Shown one piece after another: positions 36,901 to 50,100 of a stretch of DNA of 64,000 nucleotides (position 1 is its first letter; each line of letters opens with the position of its first letter). Made by a program: the position numbers and the translations under genes. The notes beneath the pieces are model-generated. The model worked only from the letters and a program-made list of their open reading frames with translations, made no database searches and had not been told where the DNA came from. This stretch comes from Parelaphostrongylus tenuis (lineage: Eukaryota; Nematoda; Chromadorea; Rhabditida; Metastrongylidae): NCBI GenBank assembly GCA_019055375.1, contig JAHQIW010005224.1:310001-374000 (forward strand), given 5' to 3'.

Positions 36901-37454
36901 AGGATAGACTTGCATGATACCCATGAGTACCTAAATCTCATCTTCAGAGCTCAGCAAGCAAAATGTGAGCTACAAAAAAGGTAAACATGATGAAGAAATT
37001 AATCTCAATTCTCTGACCGCGAAAGAGCCCTTGGTAATGCAGCACTGATATGGACGAGCTCCCCGTATGGAGAGACTGCCAAACTCTCAGAACCAATTTG
37101 AGCCAGCTAAATCGCAGCAGATTAAGATATTATCTGAACTTATAGTGTACGTACATTTGTATACAAATCCTCTGCGGAAGGCCAGAGTATGGAGTCAAAA
37201 GTAGCAGGGTACAATATCGTCGATCTAACCGAGACAAAAAACCACTATCCATTCCGTCCGTCTACGACCCACCAAAATGGGCTCTCTTGACATGTGAAAG
37301 CAGAGAAGTTGGCAATGGCGTCTTAGTTAGAACGCATGGTCATATACAACGATTCTTTCAAACAACTAACAATCAAAATTGGAAGCTGACGGTTGAAACA
37401 ATGTGGTCAATAACAGCTTTGATAATTTTCATTGTTCACATATCAGCATTAGGG
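33991..37454. other. No gene apart from the 35.4-kb foldback
   Basis: AT-rich, with short unremarkable frames. No other repeat of the families described here was found. Confidence 0.45.
35385..35615. mobile_element. Small foldback with a decayed hammerhead
   Basis: Ends 35385-35430 and 35565-35612 are inverted repeats built around CTTGTACAAAGCAGTACAAT and TATTGTACTACTTTGTGCAA. The minus strand at 35434-35475 reads GGCU, CUGAGGA, a stem II AGCA/UGCU, GAAG (instead of GAAA), CGUU, AGCC. About 230 bp, no coding capacity. Confidence 0.5.
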
Positions 37455-37705
37455 GGTGCCGTGGGCGAGTGGTTGTGATGCTCGTTCAAGCATGCGTTGA
37501 GCCGAGCTCCACCCTCCAACCTTCTCCGGCAGTCAACAACAACCCATCATGGAACGCCACAGCCAGACTATACTCGAGATTTCAAGAAGACTCACTTAAC
37601 CAGTATTTTACGACGTTTAAGAAGAAGACGAAAAAACAAATTGAATGCTAGGAATACTGAGATCCGCCACAGTGAAAAATCACTGTGAAGAAAGTCAATA
37701 AAGTA
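37455..37705 (+). mobile_element. tRNA-derived SINE, family B, beyond the Kv 3' end
   Basis: Head GCCGTGGGCGAGTGGTTGTG and body AACGCCACAGCCAGACTATA, CTCGAGATTTCAAGAAGACT, CCAGTATTTTACGACG, GAAGACGAAAAAACAAATTG. Tail CAATAAAGTAATGG. Confidence 0.7.
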
Positions 37706-37957
37706 ATGGAAAACTAAGTACACACTAGAATTAGTTGAAAACGAAGACGAAGTCAATGGTTTCTGCGTGGTCAGTGTAAGTATCTAAGATAAGACCATAA
37801 ATTATCTAAGGTCATTACTGGAGATTTCAACGAAATAAAAAAAGAACGAAGAAAGGACGCTGAAGAGCGTCACTTAGGTTTTCGCAAACTGGAGTGAAAC
37901 AAAGAGTGTAAAAGGCTGCTTGAGTTGACTACGATGACCAAAACCATCCAAGGTAAC

Positions 37958-38148
37958 TCAAATCTGAACCCCACTTTTAGCTATGGACGTGAGAGTGCTT
38001 TTATAGAGAATGCCATAAGGAAAAGACCACATTCCAACAGATCCAAAATTTCTGCCTGACAGATGTTGCTGTTGCTTCATAATTCTATACCACTCAGCGT
38101 CGCCTGCGTTGCGTAGCTTTCCTTTTACCCTGAAACGAGAGAAAACAC
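37958..38148 (-). CDS. Candidate alternative last exon of the Kv channel (long cytoplasmic tail)
   Basis: If exon 12 is spliced after 39469 (AGAC before GTGCAC) to an acceptor CTTTAG at 38149, the frame runs on as KARRVFSRFRVKGKLRNA and then DAEWYRIMKQQQHL, to TGA at 37958, adding 63 residues. The charged, glutamine-containing composition looks coding and phases agree. The donor is weak, and an internal TTTCAG in this exon would put a stop in frame. Inferred; could be chance. Confidence 0.5.
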
Positions 38149-41100
38149 CTAAAGCTAGTGAGTAAAAATTCAAAAATAACAATAAAATGGGATTAACTCA
38201 AACATTAGTCGATCTTGGGATAAACCGTCTTGAACATATCGGTGAGGAATAATACTAACTCATCCATTCTCTTCATAATTACGCTGTCAAAGCCGAGAGT
38301 TCAAAGTAACTATGGAACGTCCGACTCCACGAACACTCGAGCTTATACGCCGAAGCGAAATTGCGCGGGTTAGCGACCACGAGCCATGCAAGGACTCTAT
38401 ATGACTTGACATGAAAAAGACTAAAAATATTCACGACTTTTCGAAATCATTATTTTTCTCAGTAATGCTGTTATCATTCGAAGCCAAGTAAACACAAAGA
38501 AGTGGAATGAACATTGGAAAGTGAACGGCAAATTTAGATTGACATTATGTGTTGCCACTAATGTAAGTGAAGAAACAGGGTGTTCAGTGTCAGCCATTAA
38601 TTATGCAATCATACACCTATAGATGCGACAATAAGAAAACAATTTCATTAAGAAGTTTTATAATAGTGCATTCTTCAGCACCGAGATAACAAAATCCGTG
38701 TCATGTGTCACCGTAAAACTTCAAAAATCACAAAAACAAAGTAAACAACACTATTCCATCAATTCAGAAAGATATTCGTTTGGAAAACATCCCACTGAGT
38801 TTTTCACCAATTTCAAAAGACTGAAGTTGCTCAGTGCTATGGGCATGGGATTCAATTATCTTTGAGAATACGTATATACAAAAAAGGTGGCAAATTCCAT
38901 AGATGAAAGCAGTTTGTTCACTAAAATCATTACTAGAATAGATGTCCTTGCAAGGAACGCAATGATTAGAAGTGATCTGCAGTGCACACGTAGCCTCAGA
39001 CTCAGTCTCTGGAAACGTCAAGCCATCCATCCTTCTTGCCTGGTCAGCAAATTGATAGAAAAGATGTCTAAGAGGACACTAATACTGACTAGATCATTGT
39101 CTGGCCATCGTAAGCCATTGTATAGGTCAGATATACATTCAGTCAATTGTTATTTTGTTCGATGAAGCATGATGCGTTATTCCTCAGACACAAATCAAGG
39201 TTAAGTCTTTCATTCTTTGTCCTTTATTATTTATTTTCTGATGCTTAATGAACTAACTGCTTTCATCCTATAGTTTTGTTGATAAAAATCTTTGATGGTT
39301 TTCATTATGACTCAGTAAAAGAAGACACCTATTTGATAGGAAATTGTGTAAGAAAAACTTTGCCGACCACAAGATTCTAATGAGTCGGACATATCTGAGA
39401 ACAATCGAATACAAGAAATTTGGCCTGAGTTATGAGGAACGACGAGGAATAGTTCTAAAACAGTGCACGTCTGGCTTTCGACTTCTTCGGCGCGATATCG
39501 TCTTCGTGCCAGCAAGCTGTAGACTCGGCAAATTTGTCGATGATCATTGAGATTGGAAACGCCAGCACGATGATGCCGCACACCGACGCCATGGCAGCCA
39601 CCACTTTGCCTCCTTGAACATGTTCAGACGTAGTTTCACGAGAGAAAAACAAAACCACTTCTAATACTTTGTTTTAGTCCACTGTAGTAAACTGAAAAGG
39701 AGCATTCCATTGACAAAGACCTGTCGATTTTAGAGCTGTGATTTAAATGTCTTGAACTTATCTTGTAATTGTTATTTGAGCCAACATGTTATGTGGTCTG
39801 TTAAATGGTCTGACTTATAGAGCCCGATACACGTGTTTCGCACCGTGACGGTCTCATCAGTCGGGCAGTACCCTTCGTCTTTAGCCAATGCTCTTGGGGC
39901 TCTCATTCCCCTATGCTAAGAGTAGGCGACCACGAACATTTTACACTGTAAGTCAAGTGAAACTATCACCGACATGATGGCTCAAACAATAATTAGGAGT
40001 TTTGTTGAAATTGAGAGCGGTCCTAAGAAAACACTCGAAACGAAAGTCATGCCTTTGGAGTATTACATTTTTCAGTGCCTGCATGAAATCAGTGCATATA
40101 AAATTTGTTGGCATGAGCTATCTTGTCCGTAGCACAAGTAGAATGTTACTGATGTGGTCGGGTAACTCAGTTTCATTTTTGAAGGAAATTCGTTCTGTCA
40201 ACAAAATCAGATATTGCGTTTAATTAACCAAACTTTGAATATTACACTTGCATGGAACCGAATTGCATGGTCTCACAGTTCTGAAAGTACACCCTCAAGA
40301 GAATAAGTGATTAGAGAATACCTGCTGTGATAGGAACGAGATCACCGTATCCAACCGTCGTCATTGTAATCACACCTGAAAAGAATTTGGAGACTAGCAT
40401 CTTTACTTAATTGACCTCATTACGCAAATTGGTCTTGTTTGGATTTTTTGTACAGTACTGATCTTCTCTTAATTCTCACCAAGGACTTGCTTCTAAATGA
40501 GAAAATGTAAGAATTGGTGGTAAGATCCTCTAACAATATCCACATTTTTTACTTATACATGCATAATAATTTGAATTATTGAACAACCAGCCTTCACAGA
40601 ATGTGGGTCCAAACTTAAAGTGGGTGTAAATAGCAATTTTTTGGATGGATGAAATTTCTTCTTCGGAGTTTTGATATAGCCTCACTAGAGTTTCTTGTCG
40701 CACGCACCCGATGACTCTTATAGAGGGTGAGAGCAAAGTTTTCACATACTGTATATTGTTGATCTCAATGACGACATGTTTTTTTATTAATTGTGATTAT
40801 TTTATTGAATTTCTTGCCTAATTCCGATCCAGAATGTATTTCATTTACTTGTCTATTTTCAATTATGCTGAGCTTATGGATCGTAAAAACCAACGTATCG
40901 CAGTAATTGAGTTGCACAAGACGGGGATGAACAAAGCCGATATTGATAAAGTCGGTTGGTTTCATACCAGCACGTTTTACAGAGCGGTGAAACGTTTGAA
41001 AGAAACTGGAGAGGTTGAGGACCGTTCATAGAAGATCCTATGCCAAATAGGAACAAAACCCTCAGCTTTCGACGAGCAAAAAGGCAAAGAAGCTTGGGAC

Positions 41101-44100
41101 TAGCAAGTGGAGCGTCTTAAACATCAAAATAAGCTGAAGCAGCGCGGCTAAAAGATCGCCCGTCTTCACCTTGGGGACAAAAAATGAGAGAAAAACGGCT
41201 TTCAAAGGCTCGCCGACTATTTCGTTGATAGCTGGTGCTCGCTCATCAAAGGTGCTTCTACGGATGAGAAAATATTCACGGTCGAATTGCACCACAATCG
41301 CTAAATTCGACGTCAACTTCTCAAGAAGTGTCAGCAGAAGTCCGCGGTAGCAAAAATCACGAGCCTTGGTCATCTTCCAGCCTCGATGATGATCTGGGCG
41401 GCATTTGGACCACCGAAAAGACGTCGCTAGTCTTCATCAACCAAAACGTCAAAGTCAACACTTCCAGCCATTAGGAGCAAGTTTGGGAAGGTACTGGAGT
41501 GCTGGACTACTCAAAAATTTGGTGCCGAGGAATTAACGCTTCAGCAGAACTGGGCTCCTACGCAGTCGCCTTTCATAAGCTGTTTTCAGGCTTTTTAGGG
41601 CAAGGACATTTGGCCGTCAAATTCTCCGAATCTCAACCCAGTGGGGTACTTCGCGTGGTCCAAACTGGAGGAAAAAATCTTGGCTACTCGCTACTCTAGT
41701 GCAGCCGTGATTGAAAAGGTTTTGGCACGATCCTAGGATGAAATTACGGTGGAAACGTGGGCGAGCCCGTTGAAAATTTTTTACAAGCGATTTCGTAAAT
41801 GTAAAGAGGCCAAAAGAGGCAACTGAGGATGTTGCAAGATTTTTTGCCCATCATGATAGTTGTTGATTCCATAAACGTGATAACCTCAATCGAATGAATT
41901 CATTTGTATATGCAGCATTTTCTTATTGTTAAAAATCAGAAAAAGTCATCAGAACTTTTCTCGTGCCGTGTAGATCGAAAGAACATTCTTTTATTTTAGA
42001 ACTAGGCCATAATGGTGATGATTTCTAACACTGGTCGTTTTTTAACACATGTCCAGCTAAGGATATTGAATCAATTCTCATAATTATTTGAGCCAACATG
42101 TCATGTAGTCTGGTAATAAATGGACCATTGTACAGCCCAATACACGTATTTCGACGTTACAGTCTCGTCAGTCAAGCACAACATGTCGTCTTTCAGTCTT
42201 TTTAGCCAATACTCTGAAAGTGTTCCAGTGAGATAGCGAAGATGAACGATTTACATTCTAAGTCAAGTGAAATTATCACCGAATTTACGGTGTTTCACAC
42301 TCGATTGCTCTTTGACTGGTATTTTGTAATATTATACCTCAATATCGAGTGTTTTCTCAATTGATTCTGTTTGGGTCACTCTTGGATTTGAATCTTTTTG
42401 TATATCCCAGTCGCAGTTTGACATCACACTGATCTCTTCGGGAAGATGACAGGTTCACTATAATCAGTCGTATGCTGTTCCTATGGTTTCTCTATAATCC
42501 AATTGGCAATGTAACCGCAAAAGGGCGTAAAACATGCGATTTTAAAGTGTTCAGATCCGGTCACCTGTAGAATGTACCCCAGTCATTACTCTCACATTTT
42601 CCCCACTTCTCACACGCTACCTGTGAGAATGTGAGATTCTAGCAAATCGATGGGGAGACTAGTACTTGTGTTATGAGTCAACGAATAGGCGAATGTACCC
42701 CACCTCATCTAATCAACAACAGTGAAAAACAAGTTTTCAACATAATTGGGAGTTAGTCTGTCAGCATAGCTCTGAACATTTGGGGTTCTCTGACCAGCGA
42801 AATTCCTTCACCCAGAACTAATTGAAGTGTCGGAATAGTATCCTGGGTGTCGCTTTTTTACTCTATTTTAATAAAAAACTTGGAGGTTAGAAACAAAAGT
42901 AAGTGAAGTAACCACATCATCTTTTTTTTTTTTGAATCACTGCGATGATGGTGGCCTTTTCATAGCAACGCGAGTTAACCAAATGAAACGAATGTTAACC
43001 AAATATTTTAACATGTTTGCAAGACCAATCATAGGTCGAAATTGAGGAAAACTACGCTCACAAGATACAGATATGTTTCTGATGCTCAAAACACGCGCAA
43101 AATAATTGGCCTCTCCATATGCTCCTATATTCTGTATTTTTGCCAAGATGTTGTGACGTAGATGATAGACTCAACTCCACAGCTTAGCAGGAGGAAACAG
43201 CAGGTTAGATATCTACATAATTATAGGAGATGTAATGGAGAAGCCAGAACGACCAGGTCTACACCTTGCCATATAGTTTTGCAGCAGTTTAACACACGCT
43301 CCGGATAGCAGGAGGCAAGCTAGAACGAAGATCGGTTAGCGTCATTGAGCACGGTATTGAAACGTGATGGTAGAAGTATCTGTACGACCCAAGCGAATTA
43401 GAAAGGAGTTTTGAAGGCAAAAATCAAGGATAGCGGCCTTTAGGCCAAGGTATTTAGACGTTAAGCACGATCCGTCAGCAATTACTCACAACTAAGTACC
43501 AAGGGTAAAAGGGAAAATTACTGACTCAATGGTCAAACTTTTTTGTTATCTCACGAGTAATGATAAAGAAATGAGCATGCGACACGACTGGAAAGAATAG
43601 ACATTCATTCATTAATTAACACGACATTCATTAACGCATGCCTACGAGTGTCAATGATCAGCGGACAGAGTGGTGATACAGATGATATTGTGAAGATAAA
43701 AAAAACAATGAAACAAAAACTTACACCACCAACATGCGGCTGGAATTGAGTAAAACTTTGAATTCGGTTCGTCCCGTTCGAAGAAATAAATAGCAGTTGA
43801 AAACAGCATGATACCTGCAATGTTGTTGCAGTAATGGAAAATTGCGATGGCAAAACTTTGATTATTTTTCAGCAGATGTGCGCGTAAGCGAATATCAAAA
43901 GAAAGTCTTCTTATTAATTCAGGTTAATAAGTAGATCGTAGATCGAAAGTCACTCATAAAGTGCCCCACAAACGCGGCTTAGATAAAACATTAGAGCATC
44001 CTACATCAGAGAAACGTTTCCTTTTTTCTTATTTATTTACTAGTGCGATCCGTCATTACAATTTTTCTAGTGCGGATCCCGGTACTTCTAGCATCCGATT

Positions 44101-47100
44101 CCTTCATCGCCTTCTTCTTGAATGACGTAAAAGACTGGGCGAGCATGACCTTTGAAATCTCGAGGATATCCTTACTGTGGCATTCCATAGGTCATTATTG
44201 TTTACTACCCGAGAATGTCGAAGGATGGAGCTTGGTTCCACGCGCGTCGTGACGAGAATCACAACCACTCGGCTATGGCGCCCCCAGAAAACATTGTTGT
44301 TGTAGATTACCACACAAGTCTTTAAACTTTTTATTAACTTCATGAATACATTGGAAAAAAATAATGCGTCAGTTTGATCTCCTCTATCGACACGCTCTTC
44401 GAATCTACCAAAAGACATGTTAGCTTGGCTATTTCCGATATTGAAGAGAGAAACGACTTAGCAAATATCTTGCAAGACTCATAAGGGAGAAACTACTCAA
44501 GCGGCAGCCAAAGCTACATGTGAAAATGTCGAAGACCTTCCTGGATGATGCAGGAAAGGAAACGAATAGAATGCAGGAAGTGCATAAAATATGATGGTGG
44601 GTCTCGTTTAACAAAAAAAAAAATTGCGGTGTCTCTTTAGCAGTGGTGCAGTTATGTTCTCCTAACGTTGATCTGTCAACTCCATTACCACGTAACCAGA
44701 TACCTATTCCCTCTAATCGACCTTTTGGGTACGACAGAGGAACGGCGCAGCCCTGTCCCAACCACTTTGCGCGGGCTACGAGCGCTCCATGCCGAGTGGT
44801 CAGTAATACCTGGCATTGGGAGGTAGGTTGCTCGTTCGATCCCATCCTACGACGCTTCACAGCAACCTTCTTGGTTTTAATTAATATTGGTGGTTTTTCT
44901 CTACAAGTAATTACTGTAACAAAGAAACGCTCAGTTGTATAACATTTCACTACTTTTTGATACGAAATGTAGGTCCATAAGTAACAATGGAGCGAACCCA
45001 AAGGTTCCGCGAAACTGATTGCATCCACTTTTAAAAAACTTTCTTCTCAAAATTATATACTGTGGAAAATATGTTTCCAACTTCAGCTTTTACAAAACTG
45101 TCAAAAGTAATGCGAAAAAAGTTGAATATGCGTTGTTTTTTTCATGGATCTACGTTTCGCATCAAAAAGTGGTGATTTTTTTTTTGCTATAATACGTCTA
45201 TAGAAGAAATTTCAATACTTTTACACCAAAGAAACTGCTATAGAGCGTTGTGGAAGGGGATCTAACTAGTAACCTTCTTTCCGATGGTCGATGTCACTAA
45301 ACTCGGCATATCAGACTAATCGCTGCTCGAAGCACTGTGACCCTTTCGTACCTACGACTAGAGAGTTAACGAGAAAGCACGCACAAGGACTATCAGTAAG
45401 TTAATTCCTGTTTCCCACCTGTAAGTAAAAACATGCCAAGCATACTCAGTTCCGCAGCGCTCTTCTTCATCGTCTCACCAAATGCTCGTAAACCAGTGCT
45501 GTATCTGGCTAGTTTGAAAATTCTGGCCACTCGAGCTAACCTCATGACTCGAACTACAAGCATTGCTCCTGAAATAAGTTCTTACGACATTTTACTATAA
45601 TAATATCAAAAAAAAAACGAAAAAACTACAAGTAGAACCTATGTAAAAGCATATTAAGCTTGCCTGAGTCAAAAATAAGCGTTCTAAAGATAAAGTTTCT
45701 GGCTTCGTAATGTGACGTGAACTGCTAATTTTGATAAAATGCTTTAGATGACAAAACTTGATGGTGCAAAGAGATATTGCACAGGATTATCAACAAACTT
45801 ATGAATTTAACGGCTACACAAATTTGTTGTATATCAGTATCTTTGGTTCCAGCCAAATTGTTTCTGTCAGCTTCCTTGTTGTCAAGCACCTTCATCCACG
45901 GACGTGATGAGATAGTGAAACGATGGTGCAGAGACTTTTATGGCAGAGCAGTGTTTTCAAACTTATTGGTATTTTTTTAACAGCAAGCAAATTTCTAGCA
46001 GTGTGTCCTAGTTCTACTAAATAAAACTTTATTTGTGTAAAGCATAACAGCATCTGTAACATGTCACAAACTCTTTTCCAATCACATACCTCGAAAGTTT
46101 TTCATCCACTGTAATTCATTGAACATCTCAATAACAAACGGAAGAATAGTCAGCACATCAATCACATTGAGTAGGTGAGCGCACGAATTTAGCCTGAAAA
46201 GGTGTTGGTCGTTCGGTAAAAAGAAGTGCTGCACTACTGGGGAGATTGAAGACAAAGGTGTACGAAACCTTGACCTTCACTTCATTGAAAGTGAATAAAG
46301 GTGAAAGCTTTCTCAATCTCACCACAGATTTACCAATGGAAATTTTTCTCGAAGCTATCATATAAACGTGTATCGATAGTACATCTGAGTAGTTGAGTAA
46401 ACTTTCTGTTATTGGTTTTTGAATGTGCCTCCTCAATTTGACATGCCGATCAAAATCTTTGGAAGCTATTGTAAAGTGATTCTATACGATTGTGCTTGTA
46501 ATACACCTTGTGAACTAGTATTTTTTTTCATTTCTTGTGCAGAGGAACATCTCAATCAAATTCCTTCTTTCTTGGGAAAGAGTAATTTGAATGAGTATCC
46601 GATCCCTTTGTGAACGAGTGTCAAATAAGTCTCTCCATTGTTTTCTTTTTGCACCTCGCTCATTGTTGAACTGGGCCTGTATGCAGAATAACACGACAGT
46701 GTATCTAATTATGACGTGAAACTTTTTACGTGATTTCACTGTATTCCCAGTCTCAGTATGAAACAGTTTTATCGAAAGCAATGGTCACGTACCTTCATTG
46801 GGTTGACCGAAAATCTAGCGAGATACTCGGCAGTGAAATACGCCATACAACTGAAACAACACAAGTCAAACTTTCATTTTGGTTTCAGTACAAACGATAT
46901 TGGTATTCAGAGCAAAACATGAAGAACGGACCACATCTCTAGCCACCGCAGAACCAGATGTGGCTCTTTATGCTCATCTTGCAGCTCGGGCATTGAACTC
47001 AAAATCAAACCTAAAGAATGTGATTTAATTTACACTCTTATTTCTGGAGAAAACAAGTATAAGCTTGGGAAAAAGATTTGTGAACAGTTCTTCAATTTAC

Positions 47101-50100
47101 CTAGTAAAGACAGCAATACAAAACCAGCAGAGACGATGGAGAACACTTTCGCTGCCATGGATGATCGTGGATTTTCCAGTAACCGGTAAAGGTTATGTCG
47201 TATGTGACCTATCCAGACTTTTTCAAACGACGAAGGTGGGCAACCGGAATCGCGTGTAATCTAAAATGTGCAATTGTCTTTGTTGCTCTTTCAGAACGGC
47301 GTGTATCATTTCTCATATGAATAATTTCACAGCCTTTGATCGCTAGACACAAATTTTCCCTCGAGTTTTGGCAGTCAAACGATGGTTCGCAAAACGATGA
47401 TTTTTATACTACGCACTGTTACTGGAGAAGCTTTTCCGACGCGCTTCAACAGCCGCGAGAAAATTCCGTTTCACCTTCGGAGCGCAATCTTTGCTCGGCT
47501 AGAGTTAGTAAATGTGTTTTACAAGATAGTCATTCGTATTCACGTACTAGTACTCATTCAACAGTTTGAAAAAATGAAGCTAATACAGCACTTGCTACCT
47601 TAAAGCTTTTTTTTTCTTACGCTACAGCAACAAAAGCAGATCATGTTTCACATTCGGGGTAGTCAGCTCGCTGCTTGAACTTCACGTTAGATTCATTTTG
47701 TAACGTGAAATGAAATTAGCAACCATATACCCATTCAACGGAAGAAAAAAGTCCGTTATATATTTCCATGGAGCTTCTTTAGGAGTACACTACTGATTGA
47801 AGAACTGATGAGAGTTCTCGATAACTTGGCCTTTCATGCTGTGCACAGTATTACATTTGCGTACAAGAGCTACACGAGGTACATGAGGACGACGAGGCCA
47901 AGTGATTGTGTAGCTCGTCATGACGCGCATAAGCCGATTTCACCCGGAACGCTCTGCAGAAGTCAACTACGAGCGCCCTATGGAACGCCTCAGCCAAGTT
48001 ATCCCCAGGTTGCGAGGGAACGTCTTTAGTCAACATCCTCCAACGTTCAAGAGGTGACTATAACATGCAAGAACTACTGGAATTCGCTCAGTGAAAAAAA
48101 GAAACGCACTGTGAAGACGGATAATAAAGTGTCTGAAATGTCATGAGAGTTACTACACATGTGTCAGAACATGGAAGAAGACCTTTACTCTGGACTATTT
48201 ATATGGAACTCGCTTAAAAACAATAATAATCTAGTAATCGGATAACATATTTTGAGCATTTGTTCAAAAGTGAAATGTTAAGGTATGATTCGTTCTATCT
48301 ATCAGTCGTAAGCGCTCAATTGTGATCACTGAAATGTTGACGAATTTTGTCACTCGACATACGGTGATTTGAATAAGTTGTCGTTGGCTCCTTTATATGT
48401 ATGGGTACACCCTCCTGCATGGGATCGGATGAACCAAAAGGCACCGTATTATCGATGACCTTGAAAAGGCGAAACAGCTGTCTACGGTTGTTTAGAAATC
48501 ATACATGACTTCAAAAAAAAAGGCACAGTGCATGGAAGAGTGTTCAGAAAAATATGAAATATAACGACATGACATACAATTCACATTTGTCCCTTATTTA
48601 TAAATTTAAATCTTATAGCAAACATCCAAACGGAGTTTTGCTATCTTTTCGGGAATTACATGGTGATTTAGGTAACGCAGATGGTCCACGACCTTAGAGA
48701 GCAAATGGTACCGCAGAGGTTCGAGGACCTTAGACAGGAAATGGTCCAAGTGGCGAGGACGGCACCCAGCTGTCACCAACCTCAACAGGCAGTTCGATCG
48801 ACGGTCATCATCCGAACGGTCGTCTGACGTTACCCGGACCACCTCACCTCATTTCATTGCCAACTTATTATTGCTCTTCTCCACATAGTCTCGTTATCAT
48901 GTAACTAATTGCTATCATAAGGTTGAGTTAATACAACTGTCAGATGAACTCAATAGAACTGTGAGCGGAACATATCGCTAACGTGGCGGAGCAAACTCAC
49001 TTAGGCTATGCTCGGCCCACCACCGCGGTTAAGGGATTCTGCTCATATATGATCAGTAGTGACCCCACTGCTAACACTATATAATCACCCACTGGATCCC
49101 GCCGCCGGTGTTCTACTTGGGGGCGAACATAGCAATCACAAACGGGCTCCGCCGCCTAGTCATGCTCCGTTAATAACAACATTCATTGTATCGTCACACG
49201 ACGGCACATCTCATCTATTACAATCACTTATCCATAATATCGTCACAAGACGAAACATCATATTCACTGACATATGCTCACATAAGGAGATGTCGTAATC
49301 GTATCTATATTGTTCTTACGATATTATTACAGTAATGTATGTATATTATAGGTTGTTTGGTGGTATCACTTCATTGTTTGGTTTCACTACATTGTTTTGT
49401 ATAACCCATGTAAAGGATTTGAACTTTGTGCTCTTGTCGGTTACAAGAGACAAGTTTGCAGAAGACACGGTCACACAGACCAAAGTTCAGCCCGTAGCAA
49501 CTTGGAAGTGCAACCAGCCACTTCAAAGGGCAAAAGTCGCCGTAACCCGGAAGTTCGACGCGAGTAGCACAAAGGTCAGTGCGCCGCTAAGGACAATCTA
49601 ACCATATTCAGATATCGATCGGGTCACTGCCTGAGACAAATCCAGGGACCACACAGCAAAAACCACTGAACCTCCACCACAAATCTAATTATCTAGATAA
49701 AACTGCGAACCTCTTGAATCGCGCTACGCGCAATGACTTAAACTATCGACCGAAAAGACGCCGATTCCGCCAATGGATTATGAATTTTTTTCTCTATTCC
49801 GAATAAAACTCAAAGTTTCGTTAATATTGTGATATTTCACGATATCCTCTACATGTTCATGAGCTTTTGTTGTATCTTTACCTCTATTCACGATGGAAAC
49901 TGCTAGGACGGCAGGTAATGTTCTTTTTGCTGTTGCAAGAAATCCTCTCAGAAAAGCTTAGTATTGGGAATTCCGCTTTGCAAGGCACTAAGCAGGCGCT
50001 AAAAATCTAGTAAAAAGCCACTCACAGTCCTTAGCCGAGCAAAAAATGAGCGGCGAAGGCGAAATGCAATTTTTCCTTGACTGCTTCAGAGCCTCATAAA

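Noticed and set aside
44429..45028. 199-codon open frame on the minus strand as a gene
   Set aside because: It overlaps a tRNA-like repeat block in a Kv intron, has no domain signature and reads the strand opposite the tRNA-like boxes.
48600..49750. Solo LTR or LTR retroelement
   Set aside because: No matching pair of terminal repeats, no primer-binding site and no gag/pol residues were found; kept only as an unclassified block.
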